The notes below the pieces were generated by a model. It had not been told where the DNA came from and ran no database searches. It was given only the letters and a program-made list of their open reading frames with translations. Shown here piece by piece: positions 17,691-25,919 of a stretch of DNA of 64,000 bases. The stretch spans positions 124,001 to 188,000 of the forward strand of contig NZ_JBFAJC010000011.1 in assembly GCF_040655075.1 (NCBI RefSeq), in the 5' to 3' direction. The translations under genes and the position numbers were made by a program. How positions within the stretch are numbered: position 1 is the stretch's first letter; each line of letters opens with the position of its first letter. The DNA comes from Actinoallomurus sp040655075. GTDB taxonomy: Bacteria > Actinomycetota > Actinomycetes > Streptosporangiales > Streptosporangiaceae.

Positions 17691-18680
17691 ATGGGGCAAC
17701 GCGCGAACTTCGTCCTGGTCGACGACACCGGCTGGCGGCTGTACTACGACCACTGGGCCGCCAACCGAATCTGCTCCGTCCTGATCGCCGGACCCGAGGC
17801 GGCCACCCGGTTCATCACCGCCCAGCACCAGTGCGCGCGGAACGAATGGCTCGACGACATCTGGGCCGAAGGCGGCGCCATGGTCGACCATCGCACCCGT
17901 CGGCTCATCTTCTACGGCGACGAACTGATGCTGGACCTGCCGGCCAAGCGCGTCTTCACGCGCCTGCTGTCGCTCACCTGGCCGGGCTGGGACGTCCGCT
18001 GGGCGTACGACGGCCTGGGCGACTTCGCCGCCCACGTCGGCCTCGACCGCGCCATCGTCCGCGCCGCCAGTGACCCGGAGATGCCGGGCGACCTGCAGCC
18101 AAACCCGTCGAAGGACTGGCCGCCGCACCTGGTGACCGTACGGGACGAGGCGGGCCGGCTCCTCGTGTACCCGTTCGACTGGGCGGACGACCACGGCGCC
18201 TGGCAGGGCCCCGGCCTGCTGGACCGGCTCCCCGCAGGCGGCCTCACCCAGGTGCACCTGCCCGTCATCCCGGACGGCGGACTGCACGTCGACGTCCGTT
18301 CCCGCACCGCCGGCGCGTGGTCGATCGAGCCCGTCCCCGGCCTGCTGCCCGCGCTGACGGATCTGTGGCCCGGCTGGCAGATGGACTTCTGGGAGGACCG
18401 GTACGAGGAACAGGCCCGCCGCTGCGGCGACGCGGTCACCTTCCCGCCCCTCGACCTCCCCGCCGCCCTCGACGAACGCCTCGCGGCCATCGCCAAGCGC
18501 TTCGGCAAGAACCCGGTGCCCGACATGCTCGCGCTGGCGCACCGCCTCGACCCCGACACCGGCGAGGCTCCCGACGTCGAGTTGCACCCTCTGTTCACCG
18601 CTCACACCCCGGTCGACCCGACCCCGACCGAATGGTCCACCGTCCTCCGCGCCGCAGCCGACCTGCGAAGCGACCTGTAG
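17691..18680 (+). CDS. Uncharacterised protein
   Basis: 329 residues. It starts MGQRANFVLVDD, then YYDHWAANRICSVLIAGPEAA, a start I associate with uncharacterised actinomycete proteins. Tryptophan-rich, cytoplasmic, no membrane segment or known catalytic motif. The body shows two similar halves: a WPGWDVRWAYDGL block near residue 98 and a WPGWQMDFWED block near 224, which suggests internal duplication. It lies 99 bp downstream of the previous small gene on the same strand. Function unknown. Confidence 0.75.
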   Translation: MGQRANFVLVDDTGWRLYYDHWAANRICSVLIAGPEAATRFITAQHQCARNEWLDDIWAEGGAMVDHRTRRLIFYGDELMLDLPAKRVFTRLLSLTWPGWDVRWAYDGLGDFAAHVGLDRAIVRAASDPEMPGDLQPNPSKDWPPHLVTVRDEAGRLLVYPFDWADDHGAWQGPGLLDRLPAGGLTQVHLPVIPDGGLHVDVRSRTAGAWSIEPVPGLLPALTDLWPGWQMDFWEDRYEEQARRCGDAVTFPPLDLPAALDERLAAIAKRFGKNPVPDMLALAHRLDPDTGEAPDVELHPLFTAHTPVDPTPTEWSTVLRAAADLRSDL

Positions 18681-18770
18681 GGCCCACTCCGGAAAGAGGC
18701 TTACGGCCGCCCCGAATCCCCGACCCGCCTCGGTAAGCTTTCCGCGCTGACGGGTACGAGGAGGATCTCG

Positions 18771-19589
18771 ATGGGTCTGAGGGACCGCGTAGGCGACGTC
18801 AGGCGTACGGCGTCGGCGGCGCTCGACACCGGGACGAACGCGGTCCGAGCCACTGGACGCGGCGCGGCCGAGGTCGGCGGCACCGCCGCCGCGGCAGCCC
18901 GGGACGGCAACGACTGGGTGATGGAACAGCTCGCCTCCGTCCCGCCGCCGGTCCTTCCCCTGACAGAGGAGTGGCGCCTGTCGATCGGCGCGCTCATCAC
19001 CCGGCACCCGAAGGCACCCGCCCTGATCGGCAAGCTGCTGTCCCCGCTGGACAGCTTCGGCGCGATCGCGGTGGGACCGAAGGAGATCGGATTCGACGGC
19101 GACGAGGTCGAGTGGGAACGCGTCCTGGAGGTCCGCACCCGCACAGTGACCGAACTCGCCTGCGGTGCCATCTGGGACTTCGCAATCGACGACCTGCGCA
19201 ACCGACTCCCACCGGTCCCCGGCCGCAAGTGGGCCGTCACCAAGGTCCTGCAGATCGTGATGGCCATGTCCGTGGACCTGGAGGACCGGATCGAGGACGA
19301 TCCGGAGGGTGAGCTGCCGGACCGGGTGGCCTGCGAGATCGTCTACCGAGGCCGGATCCGCAAGGAGAAGACCGCCGCCGCCGGCCTGTTCTCCAGCCTC
19401 GCCCTGTGCTCCATGCCCCAGGTAGGCGAGGCCCTCGCGCTCACCGCCGCTGAGCGCGGCATCCCCGTCGTGGATGCCGAGCCACACAAGACCCTGTCGG
19501 TCAACGAACGCGTAGCCACAATGCGCAAACGCCGAGCCGCCCTCGCCGCCCACGCCGGCGAACTCGAAGCCGCCACCGAAGAGGAGTAG
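18771..19589 (+). CDS. Uncharacterised protein
   Basis: 272 residues from the ATG at 18771 with GAGGAGG 8 bases upstream. The first 60 residues are Ala/Thr/Gly-rich and helical (VRRTASAALDTGTNAVRATGRG). The rest is a mixed domain with a conserved-looking DSFGAIAVGPKEIGFDGDEVEWERVLEVRTRT segment split over two strands that resembles a membrane-proximal PH-like fold. I recognise no enzyme motif. It closes the four-gene run; the duplicated gene tail follows 15 bp later. Confidence 0.75.
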   Translation: MGLRDRVGDVRRTASAALDTGTNAVRATGRGAAEVGGTAAAAARDGNDWVMEQLASVPPPVLPLTEEWRLSIGALITRHPKAPALIGKLLSPLDSFGAIAVGPKEIGFDGDEVEWERVLEVRTRTVTELACGAIWDFAIDDLRNRLPPVPGRKWAVTKVLQIVMAMSVDLEDRIEDDPEGELPDRVACEIVYRGRIRKEKTAAAGLFSSLALCSMPQVGEALALTAAERGIPVVDAEPHKTLSVNERVATMRKRRAALAAHAGELEAATEEE

Positions 19590-19604
19590 CACCCATCCCG
19601 CGTA

Positions 19605-19739
19605 CGCGCGCATGCTTTGTTTCTGACCATGGAGAGCAACGACGATGGCCCGGACATCGTCGTCGGCCGCTTCGGCGAACTCCGCATCTTCACCTGCCCG
19701 ACGGACCCTTCTCACTCGATCAGGCTGAACATCCAGTGA
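19605..19739 (+). pseudogene. Duplicated, frameshifted 3' tail of the gene at 16021-17028
   Basis: The 135 bases match the last part of the YwqG-like gene (about 16896-17028) almost throughout. The protein reads LFLTMESNDDGPDIVVGRFG, then ELRIFTCPTDPSHSIRLNIQ and a stop, against the same words in the parent with ESSNDG and PVDAAHP. Just after the shared GCGCGCATG a one-base deletion breaks the frame, and nothing upstream matches. It is therefore a non-functional partial copy. It marks the border where ordinary chromosome ends and lower-GC DNA begins. Confidence 0.85.
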
Positions 19740-20272
19740 GAGACTACGGTCTCGCCGATGACCGGCCACCGTGGCGTTAGCCTGTCGTGACTTGGTGCAG
19801 TAGACGACGTCGGCAGGACGCTCTGACACATTGATGATGGCTATACCCATCGGCTGCTCGTCTACGTGACGTTGGTGGGTCATAGGACCGGTTTATGTGG
19901 GCGAGTCGTCGCTGACTTTTGATTAGGGGCGTTCGGTCCTCATCTTCGTTTATCGTGCATCAGTTTGAAGTTCCTGAACCGTCATTGCTGCTTGGGTCGG
20001 TATTTCCGATATTTCTTTCAGTGACGGAGTCGCTGCGAAACAGGAGTCCCGAGATACGCTGAGGAGCGCCGGATGTGAAGTGGGTGATCGATGTCCAGGC
20101 GATGACACGCTCAATGATCGAATTGCCATTGAGCGGCGGCGATTTCCTCCGCTCGATGACGCCGTGCCGAGTGAGCCTTGGGATGCCGCTGGTGGGTGGC
20201 TCGGCTCGCGGCCGTCGCGGACGCCATCCCTTGCATGCGCCGGAGGGGGCGCAGCGCCTTGGTCGTGGCTGA
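19740..20272. other. Gene-free lower-GC stretch at the left edge of the island
   Basis: No frame with a ribosome binding site, codon bias or recognisable protein. Base composition is clearly richer in A and T than both flanks (for example 19860-20050). It may be the scar of an integration or recombination event. Confidence 0.5.
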
Positions 20273-20336
20273 TTTGACAGTCCGTGAGGCGTCAAATAAC
20301 ACTTGACGGAGCGGGGAGAAGTTTCTCCCTATATAT
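20273..20336 (+). promoter_or_regulatory. Composite promoter-like element, copy A (shared with 38101-38164)
   Basis: Two TTGAC(A/G) hexamers on the plus strand, TTTGACAGTC from 20273 and TTGACGG from 20303, 29 bases apart, followed 20 bases later by TTCTCCCTATATAT (20323-20336). Exactly the same words with the same spacings occur on the minus strand at 38164-38101. The hexamers look like sigma-70 -35 boxes and TATATA like a -10 box, but the 20-21 bp spacer is longer than the usual 17. Reading is rightward, toward the small ORF and the kinase. Whether it acts as promoter, operator or both is inference. Confidence 0.7.
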
Positions 20337-21026
20337 TCCCATCTGGGTGCTTCTGATGAGTTTGGGTCTGGGGATTGCAATTCGAAGCCTCCATGGCCCC
20401 CAAAAGGATAATTAGTGTCACTCTCGGGCTTTCTGTGATGATATGCCTGAGTCCTGAAAGAAACCCACTTGACCATCTTGTGTACTTGGCCTGACTCGGG
20501 CAATATTTCCCTGTGTGCCTTCATGGAGGCGGCCGGGAATCGACTCCCGTGACCCAGGAGTGCTGTGCCCATTCATAGCTAGATGCATAAAACGCTCTTT
20601 TGATCTGGCTCGCCCAACCAAGTCGGAGGCGTGGCTACAGGTTCTCATACCTTGTCCATCGTGAGTGCGATGGGTGGTTCTGTTCGTCACGCCCTCCGCT
20701 TTTTGGGTAGCCGCATCTTTGATCACGGAAGCGACATCCTCCGAAACTTTGGAAATCCCTGCCGAAGGAGTAAATGCGTGACCCTAAAAGAGTCGTCTCG
20801 TCTGCCAATCTGACGCCAAAGATGGTCTGACGTGACGGAGAAAACTATCCTATTCTGGTCGGCGATACGTGCTCCCCCATAAATTAGCTGCGTGCAGGAT
20901 CGGAGCCGCATTTAAGGGCTCGATCTACCGCCAAAGGCCAAGGCTCAACTGACTATCTCGGTCTTACCGGAGCGCTCCTTCGGTCCGCGGAATAGGCGCG
21001 ACTTACCAGCTACGAAAGGAAGCATC
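20337..21026 (+). other. 690-bp gene-free stretch downstream of element A, possible leader or non-coding RNA
   Basis: Between the TATATAT box and the small ORF at 21027 I see no coding frame on the plus strand. The DNA is lower in GC than its surroundings and contains small hairpins, for example CCGGGAATCGACTCCCG-type symmetry near 20532 and ACCGGAGCGCTCC near 20968. If element A is a promoter, this would be a very long untranslated leader or a separate small RNA. Confidence 0.35.
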
Positions 21027-21182
21027 ATGGTTGACGATAACAGGGGTGAGAATGAGGGTGACGGCCTGAGGCGCTTGAGGCGCTGGCGCGAGCGCCTGCA
21101 GGCCGCCCTGCTTGGAGCCCAGATCCTTTACGCGGCCGTCCAGATCGCGAACCAGATCCACGGACACCTGCTGCACGGTTAG
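21027..21182 (+). CDS. Small ORF, 51 residues, amphipathic
   Basis: ATG at 21027 with a strong site GAAAGGAAG 5 bases upstream, TAG at 21180-21182. The protein begins acidic (MVDDNRGENEGDG), then has a basic segment LRRLRRWRERL and a hydrophobic, helical end (AALLGAQILYAAVQIANQI). It is followed 14 bp later by a strong hairpin. A good ribosome site plus a terminator argues that it is a real gene. Similarity to a known family was not recognised. It could be a membrane-acting peptide or a small partner of the kinase downstream. Confidence 0.6.
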   Translation: MVDDNRGENEGDGLRRLRRWRERLQAALLGAQILYAAVQIANQIHGHLLHG

Positions 21183-21196
21183 GACTCCCGAGCGCG

Positions 21197-21230
21197 CCTC
21201 CATCGAACGGTGGCCCCCGTCCGATGGAGG
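21197..21230 (+). terminator. Strong hairpin after the small ORF
   Basis: Arms of 14 bp, CCTCCATCGAACGG (21197-21210) and CCGTCCGATGGAGG (21217-21230), with one mismatch and a 6-base loop. It fits an intrinsic terminator or attenuator between the small ORF and the kinase gene. Confidence 0.65.
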
Positions 21231-21503
21231 ACTCCTTCATCCGATGTAGTCGTTGGATGCAGGGCTCACAGTGTAAGCCAGGCTGTAGACCAAGACGCTT
21301 AGGTGCGTGCACGGGACCTTGGCGAGGCCGAACGATGCCATTGAAGGCGTCTAATGATGGCGAAGGGCATGTCGAGAGAGAGTGCGGCAGCGTGAGCCGA
21401 TCGCCCACCCCATAGATCGATCCCTGAGCATGACGCAGAACGGTTATGCGGTTACGATTGGTATTTTTGTAGCGATTCGGGGTGGCTGCCGACGCAGTGG
21501 CCG

Positions 21504-23705
21504 GTGGGTATGCAACTGGGACCCCCGGCATCCGCGTTGCGCGTTGGTCGGACGCTGATGGTGACCGCTCAGGAAGGCGCGATCGGTGGGTGCCGGGTGG
21601 TGGGCAGCGTGGTGAAGAGTGGGACTCGGCTTCAGGGGCGGTACCAGCTCAAGGAGCTCATCGGCCGAGGAGGGATGGGAGAGGTCTGGCGTGCCCGGGA
21701 TCTCAGCCTGTCACGTTCGGTCGCCGTGAAGCTTCTGCCGGTCGGGTTCCGATCCGACGCGTCTCGCGAGGCGCGTTTCCGTCACGAGATGAAAATATCG
21801 GCGTCGTTGCAACACCCGGGGATCGCGGCCGTGTACGACGCCGGTGAGCACGATGACCTGCTGTTCTTCATCATGGAGTATCTCGCCGGGGAGGACTTGA
21901 ACGCTCTCCTTCGACGAAAGCGTGCGGGGCTCCCCGTCGACGACGTGGTGACGCTTGGTGTCCAGTTGTCCGACGCCTTGGCGGCCGCTCATGAACAGGG
22001 GATCGTTCACCGGGATATCAAGCCGGAGAACATCATGGTGCTGCCGAGTGGGCGCGCGAAGATCTGCGATTTCGGTATCGCTCGAGTGATCGAGCCAGGT
22101 GGTGCGGAGACGGGTACGGCCGGTGTGGGTACGGCCGCCTATATGGCTCCAGAGCAGTTCGAAGGCCGAGTGGACGAGCGGTCGGATCTCTACTCGCTCG
22201 GGTGTGTCCTCTACGAGACCTGCACGGGAGAGCGGCCCTTTACCGGTTCGAATGTCGAACTGATGTTCAAGCATTGCGAAAAAACACCTGTGGCGCCCGA
22301 CTCGATTAGAACGGACCTGCCGGCGGAGCTCAACGATCTGGTGCTGCATCTCCTCGAGAAGGGGAAGGACGACCGTCCGCAGGCGGCGAGTCAGGTGTCG
22401 GAGCTTCTGCGCACACTCCAGCGCAGACTCGAACAGCCGGCGGCACAGGTGATCGTGGCCGCCGTGTCCCCGCCTCACAGGTCGGACATTGACGTCGAGC
22501 ATCAGGAGAACAGGGCGGCGAAGCGCTATGAACTACCGTCGCTGGCCGTCCTCGGTTCAGGCTCACCGGTACGGAACTGGACGAGAGCCAATGAAAATGT
22601 ACGGGAAGCAATTCGGGGAGTGCTCGGTCGGTCTGGAACGGCGGCAAGAGTCGGTGGTGTCACAAGGGGGCCGGTGGCCGGTCTCTATGAGGTGCGGCTC
22701 GAACCCATGACCGATCCCGGCTCGGTGTTGAGCCTCGCCGGGCCGATCTCCGAGGCTCTGGGCGGTGTCGACGTTCGGGCTATCCCTTCCGTACGGTCGA
22801 GTTCGCCGCTTCCCGGCACTGCCGCCGTCGCCTTCGAGATCCCCAATGCCTATCGCGACACGGTCAGCCTCGGTGATGTGCTGCGTTCCGAGGCCGACGA
22901 ATCCGGTGGAAATCACGCGAGGGTCGGACTGGGGCGCGGCTATGAGGGACCGGTCCTCATCGACCTGGGGAGCCTGCCGCACCTGCTGTCCGCTGGAGGG
23001 ACCCACGAGGAGAGATCGACCGTCCTTCGGACGGTCGTGACATCCCTGCTGATGCGGGCCACTCCCGATCACCTGCGAATGGTGATGATCGATTCGGCGA
23101 AGGCCGAGCTTTCGGCCTATGAAGGGCTCCCACACCTGGTCTCGTCGGTCATCACCGATCCGATACGGGGCGTCGCGATGTTGGAATGGGCAGAGAAAGA
23201 GATGGACCGCCGGTACGACGATCTGCAGGCGTCGGACTGCCGAACCGTCGGGGACTACAACGAAGCCGTTGGTCAGGGGCGGCTGCCCGTGCCCATCGAA
23301 AGGTTGGGCGGTCCCAGCCTTCCGCATCCAAGTCTCGTCGTCGTCATCGGCGAGCTGGCGGACCTCACAGCCGCAGTTCGGAAGGAGACGGAGGCACATC
23401 TCGGACGCTTGGCTCGGCTTGCCCGCGCGGTCGACATTCACCTCATCGCGGCTACGGGGCAGACGACCGATCGTGTGTTGACCGACCGCATCAGAGCGGA
23501 CATCCCTTCGCGACTGGCGCTCCGGATGTCCGACACGGCGGGCAGCGAACTGATGTTGGACGAACCGGGCGCGGAGTGTCTGCTCGGCGAGGGCGACGCA
23601 CTCTTCCTGGCGAAGGGCGAGCACCGTTCGCGCCGAGTGCAGTGCGCCCAGGTCTCTGACGAGGAGACCGCGGCGGTGGTCGACCATTGGATGCGGCAGC
23701 GCTGA
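21504..23705 (+). CDS. Ser/Thr protein kinase fused to a degenerate FtsK-type motor domain
   Basis: 733 residues from the GTG at 21504; starts at 21510, 21558 or about 21600 are equally possible because none has a clear ribosome site. The N-terminal kinase (about 46-310) is complete: GRGGMG (54-59), VAVK (Lys76), HRDIKPEN (169-176), DFG (189-191), APE (215-217). After a linker, residues 389-730 follow the FtsK/SpoIIIE motor step by step: GLYEVRLEP, AVAFEIPN, VSLGDVL, LIDLGSLPHLL, the RATPDHLRMVMID strand, YEGLPHLV, EKEMDRRYDDL, IPSRLAL, LLGEGDALFL, VSDEE. But Walker A is GGTHEERST instead of GATGSGKS and Walker B is VVVIGELAD instead of VVVIDELAD, so ATP hydrolysis by this half is not expected. 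It ends 6 bp from the convergent helicase gene. A kinase regulating or sensing through a dead translocase is inference. Confidence 0.9.
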   Translation: MGMQLGPPASALRVGRTLMVTAQEGAIGGCRVVGSVVKSGTRLQGRYQLKELIGRGGMGEVWRARDLSLSRSVAVKLLPVGFRSDASREARFRHEMKISASLQHPGIAAVYDAGEHDDLLFFIMEYLAGEDLNALLRRKRAGLPVDDVVTLGVQLSDALAAAHEQGIVHRDIKPENIMVLPSGRAKICDFGIARVIEPGGAETGTAGVGTAAYMAPEQFEGRVDERSDLYSLGCVLYETCTGERPFTGSNVELMFKHCEKTPVAPDSIRTDLPAELNDLVLHLLEKGKDDRPQAASQVSELLRTLQRRLEQPAAQVIVAAVSPPHRSDIDVEHQENRAAKRYELPSLAVLGSGSPVRNWTRANENVREAIRGVLGRSGTAARVGGVTRGPVAGLYEVRLEPMTDPGSVLSLAGPISEALGGVDVRAIPSVRSSSPLPGTAAVAFEIPNAYRDTVSLGDVLRSEADESGGNHARVGLGRGYEGPVLIDLGSLPHLLSAGGTHEERSTVLRTVVTSLLMRATPDHLRMVMIDSAKAELSAYEGLPHLVSSVITDPIRGVAMLEWAEKEMDRRYDDLQASDCRTVGDYNEAVGQGRLPVPIERLGGPSLPHPSLVVVIGELADLTAAVRKETEAHLGRLARLARAVDIHLIAATGQTTDRVLTDRIRADIPSRLALRMSDTAGSELMLDEPGAECLLGEGDALFLAKGEHRSRRVQCAQVSDEETAAVVDHWMRQR

Positions 23706-23711
23706 AAAGGA

Positions 23712-25790
23712 TCAAGGCAGGAAGCCGCTCGGCGTGCCGTGCCAGGAGACGTAGAGGTCCTCACGCGCCCGGGTACACGCGACGAAGAGCAGGCACCGCT
23801 CACGTTGCAGATCGTGGAGGTGCGCGACTTCGTCGTCCTCGACCTTGCGCACGGATCCGGGCGCGGGCACCTGGTGTTCGCTCACTCCGATGACGGCGAC
23901 GCAGCGGTATTCCAAACCCTTCATCCGATGCATCGTCATCACATGGACCTGGCCGTCCACGCCACCGTGATCTCGTGTGAGGTAGCGGACCGCTACGCCG
24001 TCCCTCGACAAGGCGCCGGCCGCCTCTCGAGCCAGCGTGCTCGAGCGGGCGGCGACGCCGATCTCCTCGGGCTTCACACCGGCGGCGAGCCACGCTCGCA
24101 CCTTCCCCGCGAGCCGGTCGAGTTCCTCCTTCTTCGCCGTGGCTCCGGAGAGGCCGGGCTCCGCACCGTGCATCTCTGAGCGGAAACCGGTCAGGGAGAT
24201 GGTGCCCTCGTCGAGGTCGTCCATCTGCTCACCGGTCAGGACGCCGTGACTCCACGAGAGGATCTCGGCCGTGGTCCGGTAGTTGATGGTCAGGTTGGTC
24301 GATCGTCCGGACACGGGAACGCCGACAGATCGGAGCGACACACGGTTGTCGTAGATCCTCTGATGGGTGTCTCCCGCGACGAAGATGTCGTCGGGCCCGG
24401 ACGGTACCGCCGCGCGCAGAAGGCGCCAGCGGACGGGATGCAGATCCTGTGCCTCGTCAACGACGACGTGATCGTACGGCTGGACGTTCTGCTCCGAGAG
24501 GATCCTGGTCGCCTCGACGCAGACGGTCTCGTACGTCCGCCATTTGTGCTCGGCCAGTTCCTGTTCGAACTCGGAGATCACGCGCCATACCTGGGTCCGT
24601 TGCAGTGAGCCGAGTCGCCTACCCCGGCCGGTCCGGCGGGCGGCGAGATACTCGTCGAGGGTCGTCAGATTCTGGGCGAGGACGACCTGTCGCCATTCCT
24701 CGGCGATGAAGGTCTCGCTGTACGGGACGGCGCGATGCCGGATTGTCCTTCGCCACAGATCACGCTCTTCCGCATCGTCGACGATCGCGTACCGGCCGTG
24801 ATGTTCCCGCACGATCCTGCTCGCGACCTGGTCCACCGTGCGGACGTCGATGCGAGAGAGGATCTCCTCGTCGTTCTCCAGCAGCCTCAGGTTGTCGAGC
24901 AGGGATTCCGCGAGAGTCCCGGTGAACGTGGTGAGGAGCACTCTTCCTCCCCGTGAGGCCAGAAGGCGGGCGCGATGCAGGGCCACCACCGTCTTGCCCG
25001 TTCCTGGGCCGCCCGTGACCTGAGCCGGCCCCGAGTAGGTGCCGTAAGCGGCCTTTCGCTGGGTCGGATGCAGATAGATCCGCCAGTGAGCGAAAGGCTT
25101 CCGCAGGAGGGCCATGAGTTCTTCGGGGCCATCGACCAGTACGACCTTTGACGGCGTCCGTTCGACGGCTCCGGTGATGTCCTCCGGGTCGAAGGAACGT
25201 TGGTCGTCGGCACTGACCATGTCCCAGACCTGTTCAGGGGAGTAACCCGCGGCGAGGCCGTACAGGACGTCGTACTGAGAGCGGGGGACGTAGTTACTGA
25301 TCGCGTCGAGGGGCTCCAGGGAAGTGAGCAGTCGTGCGAAGGCCCGCATCTGTTCGTCGAGGCCCAATCGGATGAAATCCGCATCCGAGACATGGGCAAA
25401 GAGCGGCTCGGCTCCATGGTCGGCTGTTCGGACGAGTTCGTCGGTGGTCGTCTCGATGGCCACCACGTCACGGATCTCGATCTGCCCCGTGGCCGTGTTC
25501 ACCGATGCCTGGTGGCGACCGGCCCAATCGTAGGCATCGTCGTGCGGAAGCACCTTGAGCAGGGTGAACTGGTCACCGGCTTCGGGCACCAGGACGACGC
25601 CACGCCAGAACCTGTCGATCCGAATGCTCTTGAGCCGATCGTCACGGGCGTTCGCGATCTTTTCCAGATGGATGCCCGCATGAGTCGCCTGCCCGAATTT
25701 GGCGATGGCATGGGCGACCTTCTCCTGGACCGGGCGATCGAGTCGGACCAGGTCCTGAAGGAAGTTCTGGTGAATCCCCAGCTTTGCCAC
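23712..25790 (-). CDS. UvrD-type helicase with N-terminal RelE/ParE-like domain
   Basis: 692 residues from a GTG at 25790. Residues 1-93 have the RelE/ParE toxin layout: helix NFLQDLVRLDRPVQEKVAHAI, then LKSIRIDRFWRGVVLVPE and FTLLKVLPHDDAYDWA. The rest is a superfamily 1 helicase: Walker A GGPGTGKT (about 258-265), DEAQD (about 442-446), GDTHQRIYD, TINYRTT and VACTRAREDLYV. RelE domains cleave ribosome-bound mRNA when free. Fused as here they more likely recognise nucleic acid or regulate the motor. It lies downstream of drmB behind a strong hairpin and converges with the kinase-FtsK gene. Confidence 0.9.
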   Translation of the reverse strand: MAKLGIHQNFLQDLVRLDRPVQEKVAHAIAKFGQATHAGIHLEKIANARDDRLKSIRIDRFWRGVVLVPEAGDQFTLLKVLPHDDAYDWAGRHQASVNTATGQIEIRDVVAIETTTDELVRTADHGAEPLFAHVSDADFIRLGLDEQMRAFARLLTSLEPLDAISNYVPRSQYDVLYGLAAGYSPEQVWDMVSADDQRSFDPEDITGAVERTPSKVVLVDGPEELMALLRKPFAHWRIYLHPTQRKAAYGTYSGPAQVTGGPGTGKTVVALHRARLLASRGGRVLLTTFTGTLAESLLDNLRLLENDEEILSRIDVRTVDQVASRIVREHHGRYAIVDDAEERDLWRRTIRHRAVPYSETFIAEEWRQVVLAQNLTTLDEYLAARRTGRGRRLGSLQRTQVWRVISEFEQELAEHKWRTYETVCVEATRILSEQNVQPYDHVVVDEAQDLHPVRWRLLRAAVPSGPDDIFVAGDTHQRIYDNRVSLRSVGVPVSGRSTNLTINYRTTAEILSWSHGVLTGEQMDDLDEGTISLTGFRSEMHGAEPGLSGATAKKEELDRLAGKVRAWLAAGVKPEEIGVAARSSTLAREAAGALSRDGVAVRYLTRDHGGVDGQVHVMTMHRMKGLEYRCVAVIGVSEHQVPAPGSVRKVEDDEVAHLHDLQRERCLLFVACTRAREDLYVSWHGTPSGFLP

Positions 25791-25865
25791 CGTCGCTCAC
25801 TCCCTACCCTTCTCGGAATGTGTCCCCGTCCGTCCTCTGACGGGGGATCGCGAATCACCGGCATC

Positions 25866-25911
25866 TCGCTACCGGCGAGGTCCGGGCCGTGCCGGACCTC
25901 GCCGGTAGCGA
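25866..25911 (-). terminator. Perfect 20-bp hairpin between drmB and the RelE-UvrD gene
   Basis: Arms TCGCTACCGGCGAGGTCCGG (25866-25885) and its exact complement (25892-25911) around a 6-base loop GCCGTG, 8 bp after the drmB stop. The arms are 20 bp without a mismatch. It should end or attenuate transcription of the helicase operon before the RelE-UvrD gene, or protect the upstream mRNA end. Confidence 0.8.
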
Positions 25912-25919
25912 AGTCACTC

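Noticed and set aside
20520..20560. tRNA-like T-arm (GGGAGTCGATTCCC on the minus strand), possible attachment site of the island
   Set aside because: The loop lacks the TTC of a T-loop, no cloverleaf could be built around it and I found no second copy at the right end.
20111..20572. 153-residue minus-strand frame left of the small ORF
   Set aside because: Odd composition (His/Ser/Arg-rich), no ribosome site, overlaps element A; not supported as a gene.
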